NCBI GenBank assembly: GCA_900554415.1
Contig: USGU01000026.1
Coordinates: 1-21,225 of the forward strand
Direction of reading: 5' to 3'
From: an uncultured Lachnospiraceae bacterium
GTDB taxonomy: Bacteria; Bacillota; Clostridia; Lachnospirales; Lachnospiraceae
Length of the DNA stretch: 21,225 nt
The notes beneath the pieces were generated by a model. The model was not told the origin of the DNA. It made no database searches and saw only the letters and a program-made list of their open reading frames with translations. A program made the translations under genes and the position numbers. Below are positions 7,516 through 14,478 of this stretch, piece by piece. Numbering within the stretch: the first letter of the stretch is position 1; each line of letters begins with the position of its first letter.

Positions 7516-8196
7516 TTATATCTGTTTCACTGTCTGTCGGGCAAATGCCGGATGTTTCTTTCGAACCGGCTCATATGTAAATACATATACAACATAAGCA
7601 GTAAGAAAGGCAGCGCATACATCAATGACAGAATGTTGTTTCAAAAACATGGTTGACATAATAATCAAAACCGTTGTTATAAACGTAGCAGGTTTCATCC
7701 ATTTCTTCTGACATAGTCTCTCGTCTTTGGATATTGCAATATAACAGCCAATCGAGTTATATACATGAAGACTTGGCAATACATTGGTTGGTGTATCCGT
7801 ACGATATATGAACTTCACCAGTTCGATGAAGATGTTATCATGTGTAAATACTACGGGACGCAGATGCAGACCGTTCGGAAATACGGTACAGACTACCAGG
7901 AAGAATGTCATTCCAGTAATGAGGAACTTGGCTAACTGGTAGAAGCTCTGTTTATCTTTAAAGAAAAAGTAGAGCGCTGTAGCTGCAATATACACAAACC
8001 AGAACAGGTAGGGTACAATGAAATACTCACAAAATGGTATGAATTTGTCAAGCGGTGAAGAAATCACGTAATAATTGTAGGTTACTTTTTTCTCCAGCCA
8101 TGCAAACCAAGGCAGATAGATAAGTCCATAGAGAAGAACCCATGCGTGACTGTACTTATATAACAACCATTTACACTTATCTGAAAATGCTTTCAA
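7516..8196 (-). CDS. PAP2-family membrane phosphatase
   Basis: An integral membrane lipid phosphatase-like protein of 226 aa. The start is chosen as TTG at 8196 because AAAGGAG lies 8 nt upstream on the minus strand; the frame remains open to 8310, but that extension precedes the ribosome binding site and contains the promoter. Several membrane helices are evident (such as AWVLLYGLIYLPWFAW and LITGMTFFLVVCTVF). The active-site signature is of the divergent AUR1-like type: HLRPVVF, then LPSLHV (first His) and KQHSVIDV (second His, with Asp), matching the RP...PSxH...H-x3-D pattern. Substrates of this family are phosphatidate, prenyl diphosphates or phosphoinositides; the exact one cannot be read here. 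The lipid kinase lies 153 bp upstream on the same strand and may act on the same pool in the opposite direction. Confidence 0.88.
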   Translation of the reverse strand: MKAFSDKCKWLLYKYSHAWVLLYGLIYLPWFAWLEKKVTYNYYVISSPLDKFIPFCEYFIVPYLFWFVYIAATALYFFFKDKQSFYQLAKFLITGMTFFLVVCTVFPNGLHLRPVVFTHDNIFIELVKFIYRTDTPTNVLPSLHVYNSIGCYIAISKDERLCQKKWMKPATFITTVLIIMSTMFLKQHSVIDVCAAFLTAYVVYVFTYEPVRKKHPAFARQTVKQI

Positions 8197-8281
8197 GTCA
8201 TTCACTCCTTTAGTTATAGTTGAATCTGTTAGTTGCGAAATATCGGACAAAAGTCCGAAAACCCATTTGATATCAGCAGAC

Positions 8282-8310
8282 AGTATACCACCAAATACTT
8301 TTGGAAACAA
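8282..8310 (-). promoter_or_regulatory. PAP2 gene promoter
   Basis: On the minus strand TTGTTT (8310-8305) and TATACT (8287-8282) are 17 nt apart, with TGG before the -10 (extended form). The 5' leader would be about 80 nt and contains a small hairpin (CGGAC/GTCCG near 8242-8256). Confidence 0.55.
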
Positions 8311-8349
8311 CCACCTTCATAAAACCTTTATATTTTTTTTGAAGAATTT

Positions 8350-9267
8350 TCAAGATTGGATTAACTGTACAGAAGCATTTTCCAAGTGCATAGAAACTGC
8401 AGTTTCCGGAAAAACGGTTTCTCCATCCGTGTGTAAAACCAGTGGAATCTCTGATTCTAATTCTGCACTTTTACAACGATAAATATGCACACCCTTCAAG
8501 TGTGTATGTTTTCCGGCAAATACGGTAGGCAGAATCAGGAGTGCCTGTAGTTTTGGCACGTCAGCTACCACAATTAAATCTAACATATCATCATCTGAAC
8601 GTGCATCCGGACAGAATTTACAGCCACCGCCTTCATAAGGCAGATTCATTGCAGTAGCGAAAAAGGTTTGTTTAAATTCCAGAACTCTGCCATCATCCAA
8701 AGTGATTTTCATCTTCTTTGGAGTACAGCGGATCAGACAGCTTATGGACAGACCGACATAAGCAAGCTTCCCAAGCTTAATCCGGTTTAAGAAACGCTTG
8801 AGGCGGGATACGCGCACTTCCTGACAAATCGTTGCATCATATCCGAAACCTGAACTGACTGCAAAACGACGTTTCGTATTTTCGTATTCAGTAACTCCAA
8901 GATTCAGTTTCTGGATATGCTGCGGATGAAGAATCTGCTCAATGGCTTCTTCATAATTTTTAGTCAATTCAAGCCCACGTGCAAAGTCATTTCCAGAACC
9001 GATTGGAATATAACCTAATGTAATCTTCTCAGGGCAGCGAATCCCACTTACGACTTCGCCGATTGTTCCGTCCCCGCCGAGGACAACAAGGGTATGTGGC
9101 TGCTCGTCTGCCGTGATGGAAGCAGTCAGTTTTTCGGCATGTCTTTGATATTTTGTAAAATATACCTGATAGTCAATCTTTTTAGCCTTTAATATAGGTT
9201 CTACTTTATTCCATACTTCTTTTCCAAAACCAGAAGAGGCATTTGGATTTACAATAAAATGGTACAC
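8350..9267 (-). CDS. Diacylglycerol kinase family lipid kinase (YegS/DgkB type)
   Basis: A soluble or peripheral ATP-dependent lipid kinase, about 305 aa. The sequence begins with the typical YHFIVNPNASSG strand. It then has the nucleotide-binding GGDGT motif (about residue 60, here continuing IGE rather than the more common xNE) and GSGNDFAR (about 88). The C-terminal half has the C-domain pattern ending in VLHTDGE. The start is chosen as GTG 9267, with AGGA 6 nt before it and the family's usual N-terminus. ATG 9297 is possible but has no ribosome binding site; codons beyond that lie in the promoter. Members make phosphatidate from diacylglycerol or phosphorylate related lipids; which one here is inference. 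The neighbouring PAP2 phosphatase could catalyse the reverse step. Confidence 0.92.
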   Translation of the reverse strand: MYHFIVNPNASSGFGKEVWNKVEPILKAKKIDYQVYFTKYQRHAEKLTASITADEQPHTLVVLGGDGTIGEVVSGIRCPEKITLGYIPIGSGNDFARGLELTKNYEEAIEQILHPQHIQKLNLGVTEYENTKRRFAVSSGFGYDATICQEVRVSRLKRFLNRIKLGKLAYVGLSISCLIRCTPKKMKITLDDGRVLEFKQTFFATAMNLPYEGGGCKFCPDARSDDDMLDLIVVADVPKLQALLILPTVFAGKHTHLKGVHIYRCKSAELESEIPLVLHTDGETVFPETAVSMHLENASVQLIQS

Positions 9268-9325
9268 GTTGTTTCCTGCTTTCTTTTGTATAATCATATG
9301 AATGAAATTGTTAGTATCTGTTCTT

Positions 9326-9354
9326 ATTATAAGAAAATGAAAAATAATCTGCAA
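9326..9354 (-). promoter_or_regulatory. Lipid kinase promoter
   Basis: On the minus strand TTGCAG (9354-9349) and a perfect TATAAT (9331-9326) are 17 nt apart. The start would fall near 9318, which supports a translation start at 9297 or 9267 and excludes the longer open frame. Confidence 0.75.
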
Positions 9355-9434
9355 TGATAAAAGCAGAGAAATGCCGTATTTTCGGAAGAAAATATACTTA
9401 TAGAATCTATCTATAAATATATCATAATAAGCAA

Positions 9435-9464
9435 TTGGACTTTTCGGAAGACATGACATATAAT
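9435..9464 (+). promoter_or_regulatory. Possible promoter of a short plus-strand transcript
   Basis: A perfect TATAAT (9459-9464) follows TTGGAC (9435-9440) at 18 nt spacing. The -35 is weak. No gene follows on this strand before the terminator ending at 9555, so it would drive a short RNA. Confidence 0.4.
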
Positions 9465-9470
9465 GAAATC

Positions 9471-9555
9471 ACAAAGAGGTAGTCAATACCAATAATGCAA
9501 AATCCCTTCTAAAATTGAAAGGCCATTCAAGGACGCTTGCTTGAATGGTTTTTTT
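9471..9555 (+). ncRNA. Candidate small RNA of about 85 nt
   Basis: The stretch lies between a TATAAT promoter and a classic terminator, in a gap between two minus-strand genes, so no protein gene explains the terminator. It holds a small GGTA/TACC hairpin (about 9479-9491), then an unpaired segment with AATCCCTTCT, whose C-rich core is complementary to Shine-Dalgarno-like sequence, and finally the terminator hairpin. That arrangement is typical of base-pairing small RNAs in Firmicutes. The only open frame inside is five codons long. No known family is recognised; start and function are inference. Confidence 0.35.
9523..9555 (+). terminator. Intrinsic terminator without an upstream plus-strand gene
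   Basis: CCATTCAAG (9523-9531) pairs with CTTGAATGG (9540-9548), followed by seven T (9549-9555). On the opposite strand no T run follows, so it acts on plus-strand transcripts. A second 9-bp hairpin (9557-9565 with 9570-9578) follows directly. Confidence 0.85.
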
Positions 9556-9636
9556 CATGTTTTAAACACTTAAAACATTGATTTTACAGCATTTTCTAAT
9601 GGTGGGATACCTTTCTGGTGCGAAAGGAAGCCATCA

Positions 9637-9667
9637 ATAAAAAAGACGGAATTAAAAAATTCCGTCT
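9637..9667 (-). terminator. Terminator of the TetR gene
   Basis: A 10-bp stem (9644-9653 with 9658-9667) is followed on the minus strand by six T (complement of 9639-9644). The stop codon of the TetR gene (9654-9652) lies within the hairpin. Confidence 0.85.
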
Positions 9668-10257
9668 AAGTAATGCGTGAGAGAACGTCTGATATTTCCC
9701 TCAAAATCAGTATCTCCATTGTGAAGACACCATTCAAATACATTTCCAATTACAATCATTCGTATATCTGTCAGAATATCAGGCAACGGAATCGTAGGTT
9801 CTACAGTGCCATTTTCAATTGCCCGCTTCATATAATTTTCCACTGTCAGAATCGGGTAAGGCCGTTCCGTTCGAATAGAAGGATTTAATGCCTGATTTTT
9901 CGGTGTATAATAATTTGCTATAAATTCTACACCCAGTTCACGGCAGTACTGCGCATAGTTCAGATAAACGTGAATAATAGCGATTTTTGCTTCATCTGCA
10001 CTGGACGGCGGGTCCAGCAAGTCTGGATTGATGCTTGGCTGTTCCTCAATATAATAAGAAAGCAGATCATCCTTTGTCTTGAAGTGATGGTAAAAACTTC
10101 CGTTAGATACACCGGCTTCATCACAGATATTTTTGATGGAAAGACGTTCATAGCCTTCACGCTGAAGAATGTTTTTCGCAGCATGAAAAATCTTTCTCTT
10201 TGTTTCCAGTGATTTTTTTTGTTGTTTGGAAAGGGATTCCGTGTTTGATTCGTACAT
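9652..10257 (-). CDS. TetR/AcrR-family transcriptional regulator
   Basis: A dimeric DNA-binding repressor-type protein of 201 aa. The start is ATG 10257 because GGGAG lies 6 nt upstream; an ATG at 10272 would sit before this site. The N-terminal helix-turn-helix is clear: after a KRKIFHAAKNIL helix come LSIKNICDEAGVSNGSFYHHF and KTKDDLL (about residues 40-70), the standard TetR_N pattern. The C-terminal ligand-binding half (about 75-201) is diverse and gives no hint of the inducer. The gene is a single unit with its own promoter and terminator. Targets are not known; autoregulation and control of the neighbouring lipid genes or of the divergent tex unit are possible, but no clear shared palindrome was seen. 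Confidence 0.93.
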   Translation of the reverse strand: MYESNTESLSKQQKKSLETKRKIFHAAKNILQREGYERLSIKNICDEAGVSNGSFYHHFKTKDDLLSYYIEEQPSINPDLLDPPSSADEAKIAIIHVYLNYAQYCRELGVEFIANYYTPKNQALNPSIRTERPYPILTVENYMKRAIENGTVEPTIPLPDILTDIRMIVIGNVFEWCLHNGDTDFEGNIRRSLTHYLDGIF

Positions 10258-10291
10258 AATAGCTCCCTGCATTTTCTAATCTTTTAGAGAA

Positions 10292-10320
10292 ATAATAACA
10301 CATATGGACAAAAAATACAA
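10292..10320 (-). promoter_or_regulatory. TetR gene promoter
   Basis: On the minus strand TTGTAT (10320-10315) and TATTAT (10297-10292) are separated by 17 nt, about 35 nt before the chosen start codon. It is divergent from the tex promoter 86 bp away. Confidence 0.6.
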
Positions 10321-10405
10321 GAAAACAGAGCGGACTCTGAAAATGTATATCTTATAAATTTTCCCGGCATATCTTCGGTGGATTGTGAATCTTCTGTGGA
10401 AGGAA

Positions 10406-10434
10406 TTGAAAAAATCCGGATTGCGTGATATGAT
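10406..10434 (+). promoter_or_regulatory. tex operon promoter
   Basis: TTGAAA (10406-10411) and TATGAT (10429-10434) are 17 nt apart. The leader then folds into a hairpin just before the ribosome binding site: TTATTTT (10443-10449) with AAAATAA (10472-10478) and TGCCA (10455-10459) with TGGCA (10466-10470). Confidence 0.65.
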
Positions 10435-10494
10435 GAGACAAGTTATTTTGGAATTGCCATATGGTTGGCAGAAAATAAGTGAGGAAATTATATT

Positions 10495-12645
10495 ATGGAT
10501 ATTAATCAGAAAATTACAGAAGAACTGGGTGTAAAACGCTGGCAGGTTGATGCAGCAGTTCAATTGATAGATGAAGGCAATACCATTCCATTTATTGCCA
10601 GATACAGGAAAGAAGCACATGGAACAATGGATGACGAACAGCTTCGTAATCTGTACGAGCGTCTGACTTATCTCCGCAATCTGGAGGAAAAGAAGGAACA
10701 GGTACTGGCAAGCATCGAGGAGCAGGGAAAACTGACACCAGAACTTAGAGCACAGATTGAAAATGCGGAAACACAGGTGCTGGTGGATGATTTGTACCGC
10801 CCGTACCGCCCAAAGCGGAGAACAAGAGCAACAATTGCCAAGGAAAAGGGACTGGAGCCGCTGGCACTTCTGATTTCTATGCAGCAGATGAAAGAGCCGC
10901 TGGAAAAAGCTGCAAGTGAATTTGTTTCGGAAGAAAAAGAAGTGGCATCTGTTGAAGACGCAATCGAAGGCGCAAAGGATATTCTTGCAGAGCAGATTTC
11001 GGATGAGGCAGATTATCGTGTATACATCCGTGACCTGACGATGAAGAAAGGACTTGTTACTTCGGCTGCGAAGGATGAGAAGGCAGAGTCAGTCTATGAA
11101 ATGTATTATGAATACTCAGAAAATATTTCCAAAGTTGCCGGACACCGCGTTCTGGCGCTTAACCGTGGAGAAAAAGAAAAATTCCTTACAGTAAAAATCG
11201 AGGCACCGGAAGAGGAGATTTTGAGATATTTGCAGAAGAAAGTGATTCGCAAGGATAATCCAGTTACATCCCCGGTACTAAAAGAAGTGGTGGAGGACAG
11301 TTATAAGCGTCTGATTGCGCCTGCAATTGAAAGAGAAATCCGTAATCTGCTTACAGAAAAAGCGGAAGATGGTGCGATTAAGGTGTTTGGAAAGAATCTG
11401 GAGCAGCTTCTTATGCAGCCTCCGATTGTAGGACAGGTGGTACTCGGCTGGGACCCGGCATTCCGTACCGGCTGTAAACTGGCGGTGGTGGACCCGACTG
11501 GAAAAGTAATCGGAACTACAGTTATTTACCCGACGGCACCGACCACACCACAGAAAATCCAGGCTGCAAAGGATTTATTGAAAAAGATTATCAAGAAATA
11601 TCATATTACACTGATTTCGCTTGGAAATGGAACGGCTTCTAGGGAATCGGAGCAGTTTATTGTTGATTTGTTAAAAGAAATTCCGGAGAAAGTACAGTAT
11701 GTGATTGTAAATGAAGCCGGAGCTTCCGTATATTCGGCAAGTAAGCTGGCTACAGAAGAATTTCCGAAATTTGATGTAGGACAGAGAAGTGCGACCTCTA
11801 TTGCGAGAAGATTGCAGGACCCGCTTGCAGAACTGGTAAAGATTGAACCGAAAGCAATTGGTGTAGGGCAGTATCAGCATGACATGAACCAGAAGAAGCT
11901 TGGAGAAGCCCTGGGTGGTGTTGTGGAAGATTGTGTAAATAAAGTCGGTGTAGACCTAAATACAGCGTCAGCTCCACTACTTGCCTACATTTCAGGAATT
12001 TCAGGCACTTTGGCGAAAAATATTGTGGCTTACAGAGAAGAAAACGGAAAGTTTGAAAATAGAAAGGCACTGCTCAAGGTTCCGAAGTTAGGACCGAAAG
12101 CATTTGAACAGTGTGCCGGATTTATGCGTATCCAGGGTGGGGAAAATCCACTGGATGGAACCAGCGTTCATCCGGAAAGCTACGAAGCAGCGACAAAATT
12201 ATTGAAAAAGCAGGGCTATACTTCGGAGGATGTTGCGGCAGGCAGGCTTGCAGGTCTTTCGAAAACAATCAGTGATTACAAAGCACTTGCAGAAGAATTG
12301 GAAATCGGTGAAATTACGCTCCGGGATATTGTAAAAGAACTGGAGAAACCGGCCAGAGACCCGCGTGATGAGATGCCGAAGCCGATTCTGCGTACCGATG
12401 TCCTTGACATGAAAGATTTGAAAGAAGGTATGGTTTTAAAGGGTACAGTGAGAAATGTCATTGATTTCGGTGTGTTTGTAGATATCGGTGTACACCAGGA
12501 TGGACTGGTACATATTTCACAGATAACAGATAAATTTATCAAACATCCACTGGAAGCAGTGAGTGTAGGCGATATTGTAGATGTGAAAGTGATGAGCATT
12601 GACCTTCAGAAAAAGCGGATTCAGCTTACAATGAGAGGAATATAA
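10495..12645 (+). CDS. tex: Tex-family RNA-binding transcription accessory protein
   Basis: Tex is a cytoplasmic, nucleic-acid-binding protein conserved across bacteria and related to eukaryotic Spt6; its exact role in transcription or RNA turnover is not settled. The 716-aa length is normal for the family. In order: the N-terminal Tex_N helical domain with IPFIARYRKEAHG and the DLYRPYRPKRRTRA segment; a YqgF/RNase H-like domain around GWDPAFRTGCK (D320); tandem helix-hairpin-helix motifs near 495-560 (NTASAPLL, VPKLGPKAFEQC); and a C-terminal S1 domain from about 642 to the end (GTVRNVIDFGVFVDIG). The start ATG 10495 has GAGGAAA about 10 nt upstream. It heads a tight unit with the DUF5685 and J-domain genes; the next start codon is 2 bp after its stop. 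Confidence 0.97.
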   Translation: MDINQKITEELGVKRWQVDAAVQLIDEGNTIPFIARYRKEAHGTMDDEQLRNLYERLTYLRNLEEKKEQVLASIEEQGKLTPELRAQIENAETQVLVDDLYRPYRPKRRTRATIAKEKGLEPLALLISMQQMKEPLEKAASEFVSEEKEVASVEDAIEGAKDILAEQISDEADYRVYIRDLTMKKGLVTSAAKDEKAESVYEMYYEYSENISKVAGHRVLALNRGEKEKFLTVKIEAPEEEILRYLQKKVIRKDNPVTSPVLKEVVEDSYKRLIAPAIEREIRNLLTEKAEDGAIKVFGKNLEQLLMQPPIVGQVVLGWDPAFRTGCKLAVVDPTGKVIGTTVIYPTAPTTPQKIQAAKDLLKKIIKKYHITLISLGNGTASRESEQFIVDLLKEIPEKVQYVIVNEAGASVYSASKLATEEFPKFDVGQRSATSIARRLQDPLAELVKIEPKAIGVGQYQHDMNQKKLGEALGGVVEDCVNKVGVDLNTASAPLLAYISGISGTLAKNIVAYREENGKFENRKALLKVPKLGPKAFEQCAGFMRIQGGENPLDGTSVHPESYEAATKLLKKQGYTSEDVAAGRLAGLSKTISDYKALAEELEIGEITLRDIVKELEKPARDPRDEMPKPILRTDVLDMKDLKEGMVLKGTVRNVIDFGVFVDIGVHQDGLVHISQITDKFIKHPLEAVSVGDIVDVKVMSIDLQKKRIQLTMRGI

Positions 12646-12647
12646 TA

Positions 12648-13490
12648 TTGTTTGGATATGTCACGGCAAATGAACTTGAATTAAAGATGAAAGATTTTCA
12701 CAAGTACCGGTCATATTATTGTGGATTGTGTCAGAGCCTGAAAACGAAATATGGAATTTCAGGCCAGTTGACATTGACTTATGATATGACATTTGCAATT
12801 TTGTTACTGACCTCGTTATATGAGTGCGAGACCACAAGAAAAGAATGCCGGTGCGTAGTGCATCCGGTGAAAAAGCGTGTAATATTGCAAAATGAGATAA
12901 CGGACTATGCTGCCGATATGAATCTGATTCTGGCATATTTTCATCTGAAGGATGACTGGGAAGATGAGAAGAAACTGACGGCACTGGCAGGCAGCAAGGT
13001 GGTTCTGCATAAAGTGAAAAAGGTCATGGAGCGCTATCCGAGACAATGTGAAGTCATACAGAAGGAATTGAGGAATCTTTCTGAATATGAACGGCAGGAC
13101 TGTATGGAGATTGACGCACCTGCAGGATGTTTTGGAAGGTTGATGGAAGAAATTTTTGTTTATCGAAAGGACTGTTGGGAGGATAAGCTTCGCAGAATGG
13201 GATTTTATATGGGAAAATTCATTTACATCATGGATGCCTATGAAGATTTACCTGAAGATATGAAAAATCACAGCTATAATCCCCTGAAAGAAATGGCAAA
13301 AAAGGATGGATATGAAGCACGCTGTAAAGAAATATTGTTTATGATGATAGGAGAGTGTGCGGCAGCATTCGAGCAGCTTCCCTGTGTTCTGGACATAGAC
13401 ATTTTGCGGAATATATTATATGATGGGGTTTGGAAACGGTATCAAAAATTACAGGAAAAATCAGCAGTAGAGAAAAGCGAGGAACAATAG
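12648..13490 (+). CDS. DUF5685-family protein (function unknown)
   Basis: A 280-aa, probably all-helical protein starting at TTG 12648, with GAGAGGAA 8 nt upstream and only 2 bp after the tex stop. I recognise the DUF5685 type by its MFGYVTANELELK start and YYCGLC motif. Cys25 and Cys28 (CxxC), Cys67, Cys69 and His72 could bind a metal. Two Asp-rich motifs stand out: D102-D103-x-x-D106-E and D196-A-Y-E-D200, the latter followed by a short stretch ending YNP. Their spacing and context resemble the two Asp motifs of squalene/phytoene synthase-type enzymes, but this is inference from pattern only. The J-domain protein starts on the base after its stop, so the two are probably made together and may cooperate. 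Confidence 0.85.
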   Translation: MFGYVTANELELKMKDFHKYRSYYCGLCQSLKTKYGISGQLTLTYDMTFAILLLTSLYECETTRKECRCVVHPVKKRVILQNEITDYAADMNLILAYFHLKDDWEDEKKLTALAGSKVVLHKVKKVMERYPRQCEVIQKELRNLSEYERQDCMEIDAPAGCFGRLMEEIFVYRKDCWEDKLRRMGFYMGKFIYIMDAYEDLPEDMKNHSYNPLKEMAKKDGYEARCKEILFMMIGECAAAFEQLPCVLDIDILRNILYDGVWKRYQKLQEKSAVEKSEEQ

Positions 13491-14138
13491 ATGACAAAAA
13501 ATCCATATGAGGTGCTTGGAGTTTCACCCAATGCGACAGATGATGAGGTGAAAAAAGCATATAGAGAGCTTAGCAGAAAATATCATCCTGATGCAAATGT
13601 GAATAATCCTCTGGCTGACCTTGCGGAGGAAAAGTTTAAAGAAGTTCAGGAAGCTTATGACATCATTATGAAGGAACGGGAGCATGGTGGCTATCAGTCT
13701 GGAAGCTACAATGCAGGAAATTACAGCTATGGCGGTGGTTATCAGTATGGCGGCTACGGAAGCAGTCAGACTTCAGGTGACCAGCAGAGTGTAGAAATGC
13801 AGGGGGTCCGTAATTTTATCAGCAACAGAAGATATCAGGATGCACTGAATGTACTGGGGCGTATGCAGAACCGGAGCGCTGAGTGGTATTATCTGAGTGC
13901 CATTGCAAATGCGTCGCTGGGAAACAATGTGCTTGCCAAAGACCATGCAGCCCAGGCGGTCAATATGGAGCCAAATAACATTCAGTACAGACAGCTTCTC
14001 AATCAGGTGAGCTGGAATACGCAGCGTTATCAGGGGAATCCATATGGCGGAAATTATGCAAATACAGATTCTACCTGCAGTACAGGAAGTGTGTGTTGCG
14101 ACCTCTGGCTTCTGGGCAGCTTGTGCAGATGCTTGTAA
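13491..14138 (+). CDS. J-domain protein with Gly/Tyr-rich linker and Cys-rich tail
   Basis: A 215-aa J-domain protein. J domains stimulate the ATPase of DnaK-type chaperones. Residues 1 to about 65 are the J domain with HPD at 32-34. Residues about 68-95 are rich in Gly, Tyr and Ser. Residues about 100-190 look like a TPR-type helical region (RRYQDALNVLGRMQNRSAEWYY, then ALGNN-like and AVNMEPNN segments). The tail has clustered Cys (C..VCCDLW...LCRC). It lacks the zinc-finger and substrate domains of true DnaJ, so it is not the main DnaJ. Its start follows the DUF5685 stop directly, with GAGGAA as ribosome binding site. The role is probably to recruit DnaK to a specific client, perhaps the DUF5685 protein (inference). 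Confidence 0.9.
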   Translation: MTKNPYEVLGVSPNATDDEVKKAYRELSRKYHPDANVNNPLADLAEEKFKEVQEAYDIIMKEREHGGYQSGSYNAGNYSYGGGYQYGGYGSSQTSGDQQSVEMQGVRNFISNRRYQDALNVLGRMQNRSAEWYYLSAIANASLGNNVLAKDHAAQAVNMEPNNIQYRQLLNQVSWNTQRYQGNPYGGNYANTDSTCSTGSVCCDLWLLGSLCRCL

Positions 14139-14156
14139 AAACGTGGAAAAAAATAC

Positions 14157-14185
14157 TTGCACAAAAGGAAAGGATATTTTATAAT
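14157..14185 (+). promoter_or_regulatory. ribU promoter
   Basis: TTGCAC (14157-14162) and a perfect TATAAT (14180-14185) are 17 nt apart, directly upstream of the FMN aptamer. Confidence 0.75.
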
Positions 14186-14203
14186 AAGCACGAATAATAA
14201 GGA

Positions 14204-14328
14204 AAATTCTTCGGGGCTGGGTGAAATTCCCAACCGGCGGTATAGTCCGCGACCTGCGCAGAATATCTGCGTGGCTGATTTGGTGCAATTCCAAAACCGA
14301 CAGTAAAGTCTGGATGAGAGAAGAAGAA
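14204..14328 (+). promoter_or_regulatory. FMN riboswitch (RFN element)
   Basis: The conserved blocks of the RFN aptamer are present in order: TTCGGGGCTGGGTGAAATTC, then CCGGCGGTATAGTCCGCGAC, the GGCTGATTTGGTG segment, AACCGACAGTAAAGTCTGGA and the closing GATGAGAGAAGAA. In this class FMN binding favours termination. Between the aptamer and the terminator, ATGCATTTT and AAGGTGCAT can form an additional hairpin. The downstream gene is the riboflavin transporter RibU, as expected. Confidence 0.98.
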
Positions 14329-14380
14329 CAGTTATGCATTTTATATTTCAGATATAAGGTGCATGGCGAATAGGCATTTT

Positions 14381-14412
14381 AGAACCCCTGAAGTTTTCAG
14401 AGGTTCTTTTTT
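14381..14412 (+). terminator. Terminator of the FMN riboswitch expression platform
   Basis: AGAACC (14381-14386) pairs with GGTTCT (14402-14407), with an inner CTGA/TCAG helix and one mismatch, followed by T (14407-14412). It lies between the aptamer and ribU and is the probable OFF switch at high FMN. Confidence 0.85.
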
Positions 14413-14478
14413 ATGCGAAAACCCTACGAGAATTTTCTCCTTTATTAAACATTCATGTATGAAAAGGAGAGAAAGAAA

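Noticed and set aside
8197..8310. N-terminal extension of the PAP2 gene to the ATG at 8310
   Set aside because: This stretch holds a good promoter (8282-8310) and the AAAGGAG site for the TTG start at 8196, and its translation does not look like family sequence.
8267..8482. 71-codon plus-strand open frame
   Set aside because: It is antisense to the end of the lipid kinase gene and the PAP2 leader, without a ribosome binding site or family resemblance.
9298..9459. N-terminal extension of the lipid kinase to 9459
   Set aside because: A TTGCAG-17-TATAAT promoter lies within it, and family members begin at the VYHFIVNP strand.
9557..9578. Second hairpin (ATGTTTTAA/TTAAAACAT) as another terminator
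   Set aside because: There is no T run on either strand after it; it was kept only as a note next to the real terminator.
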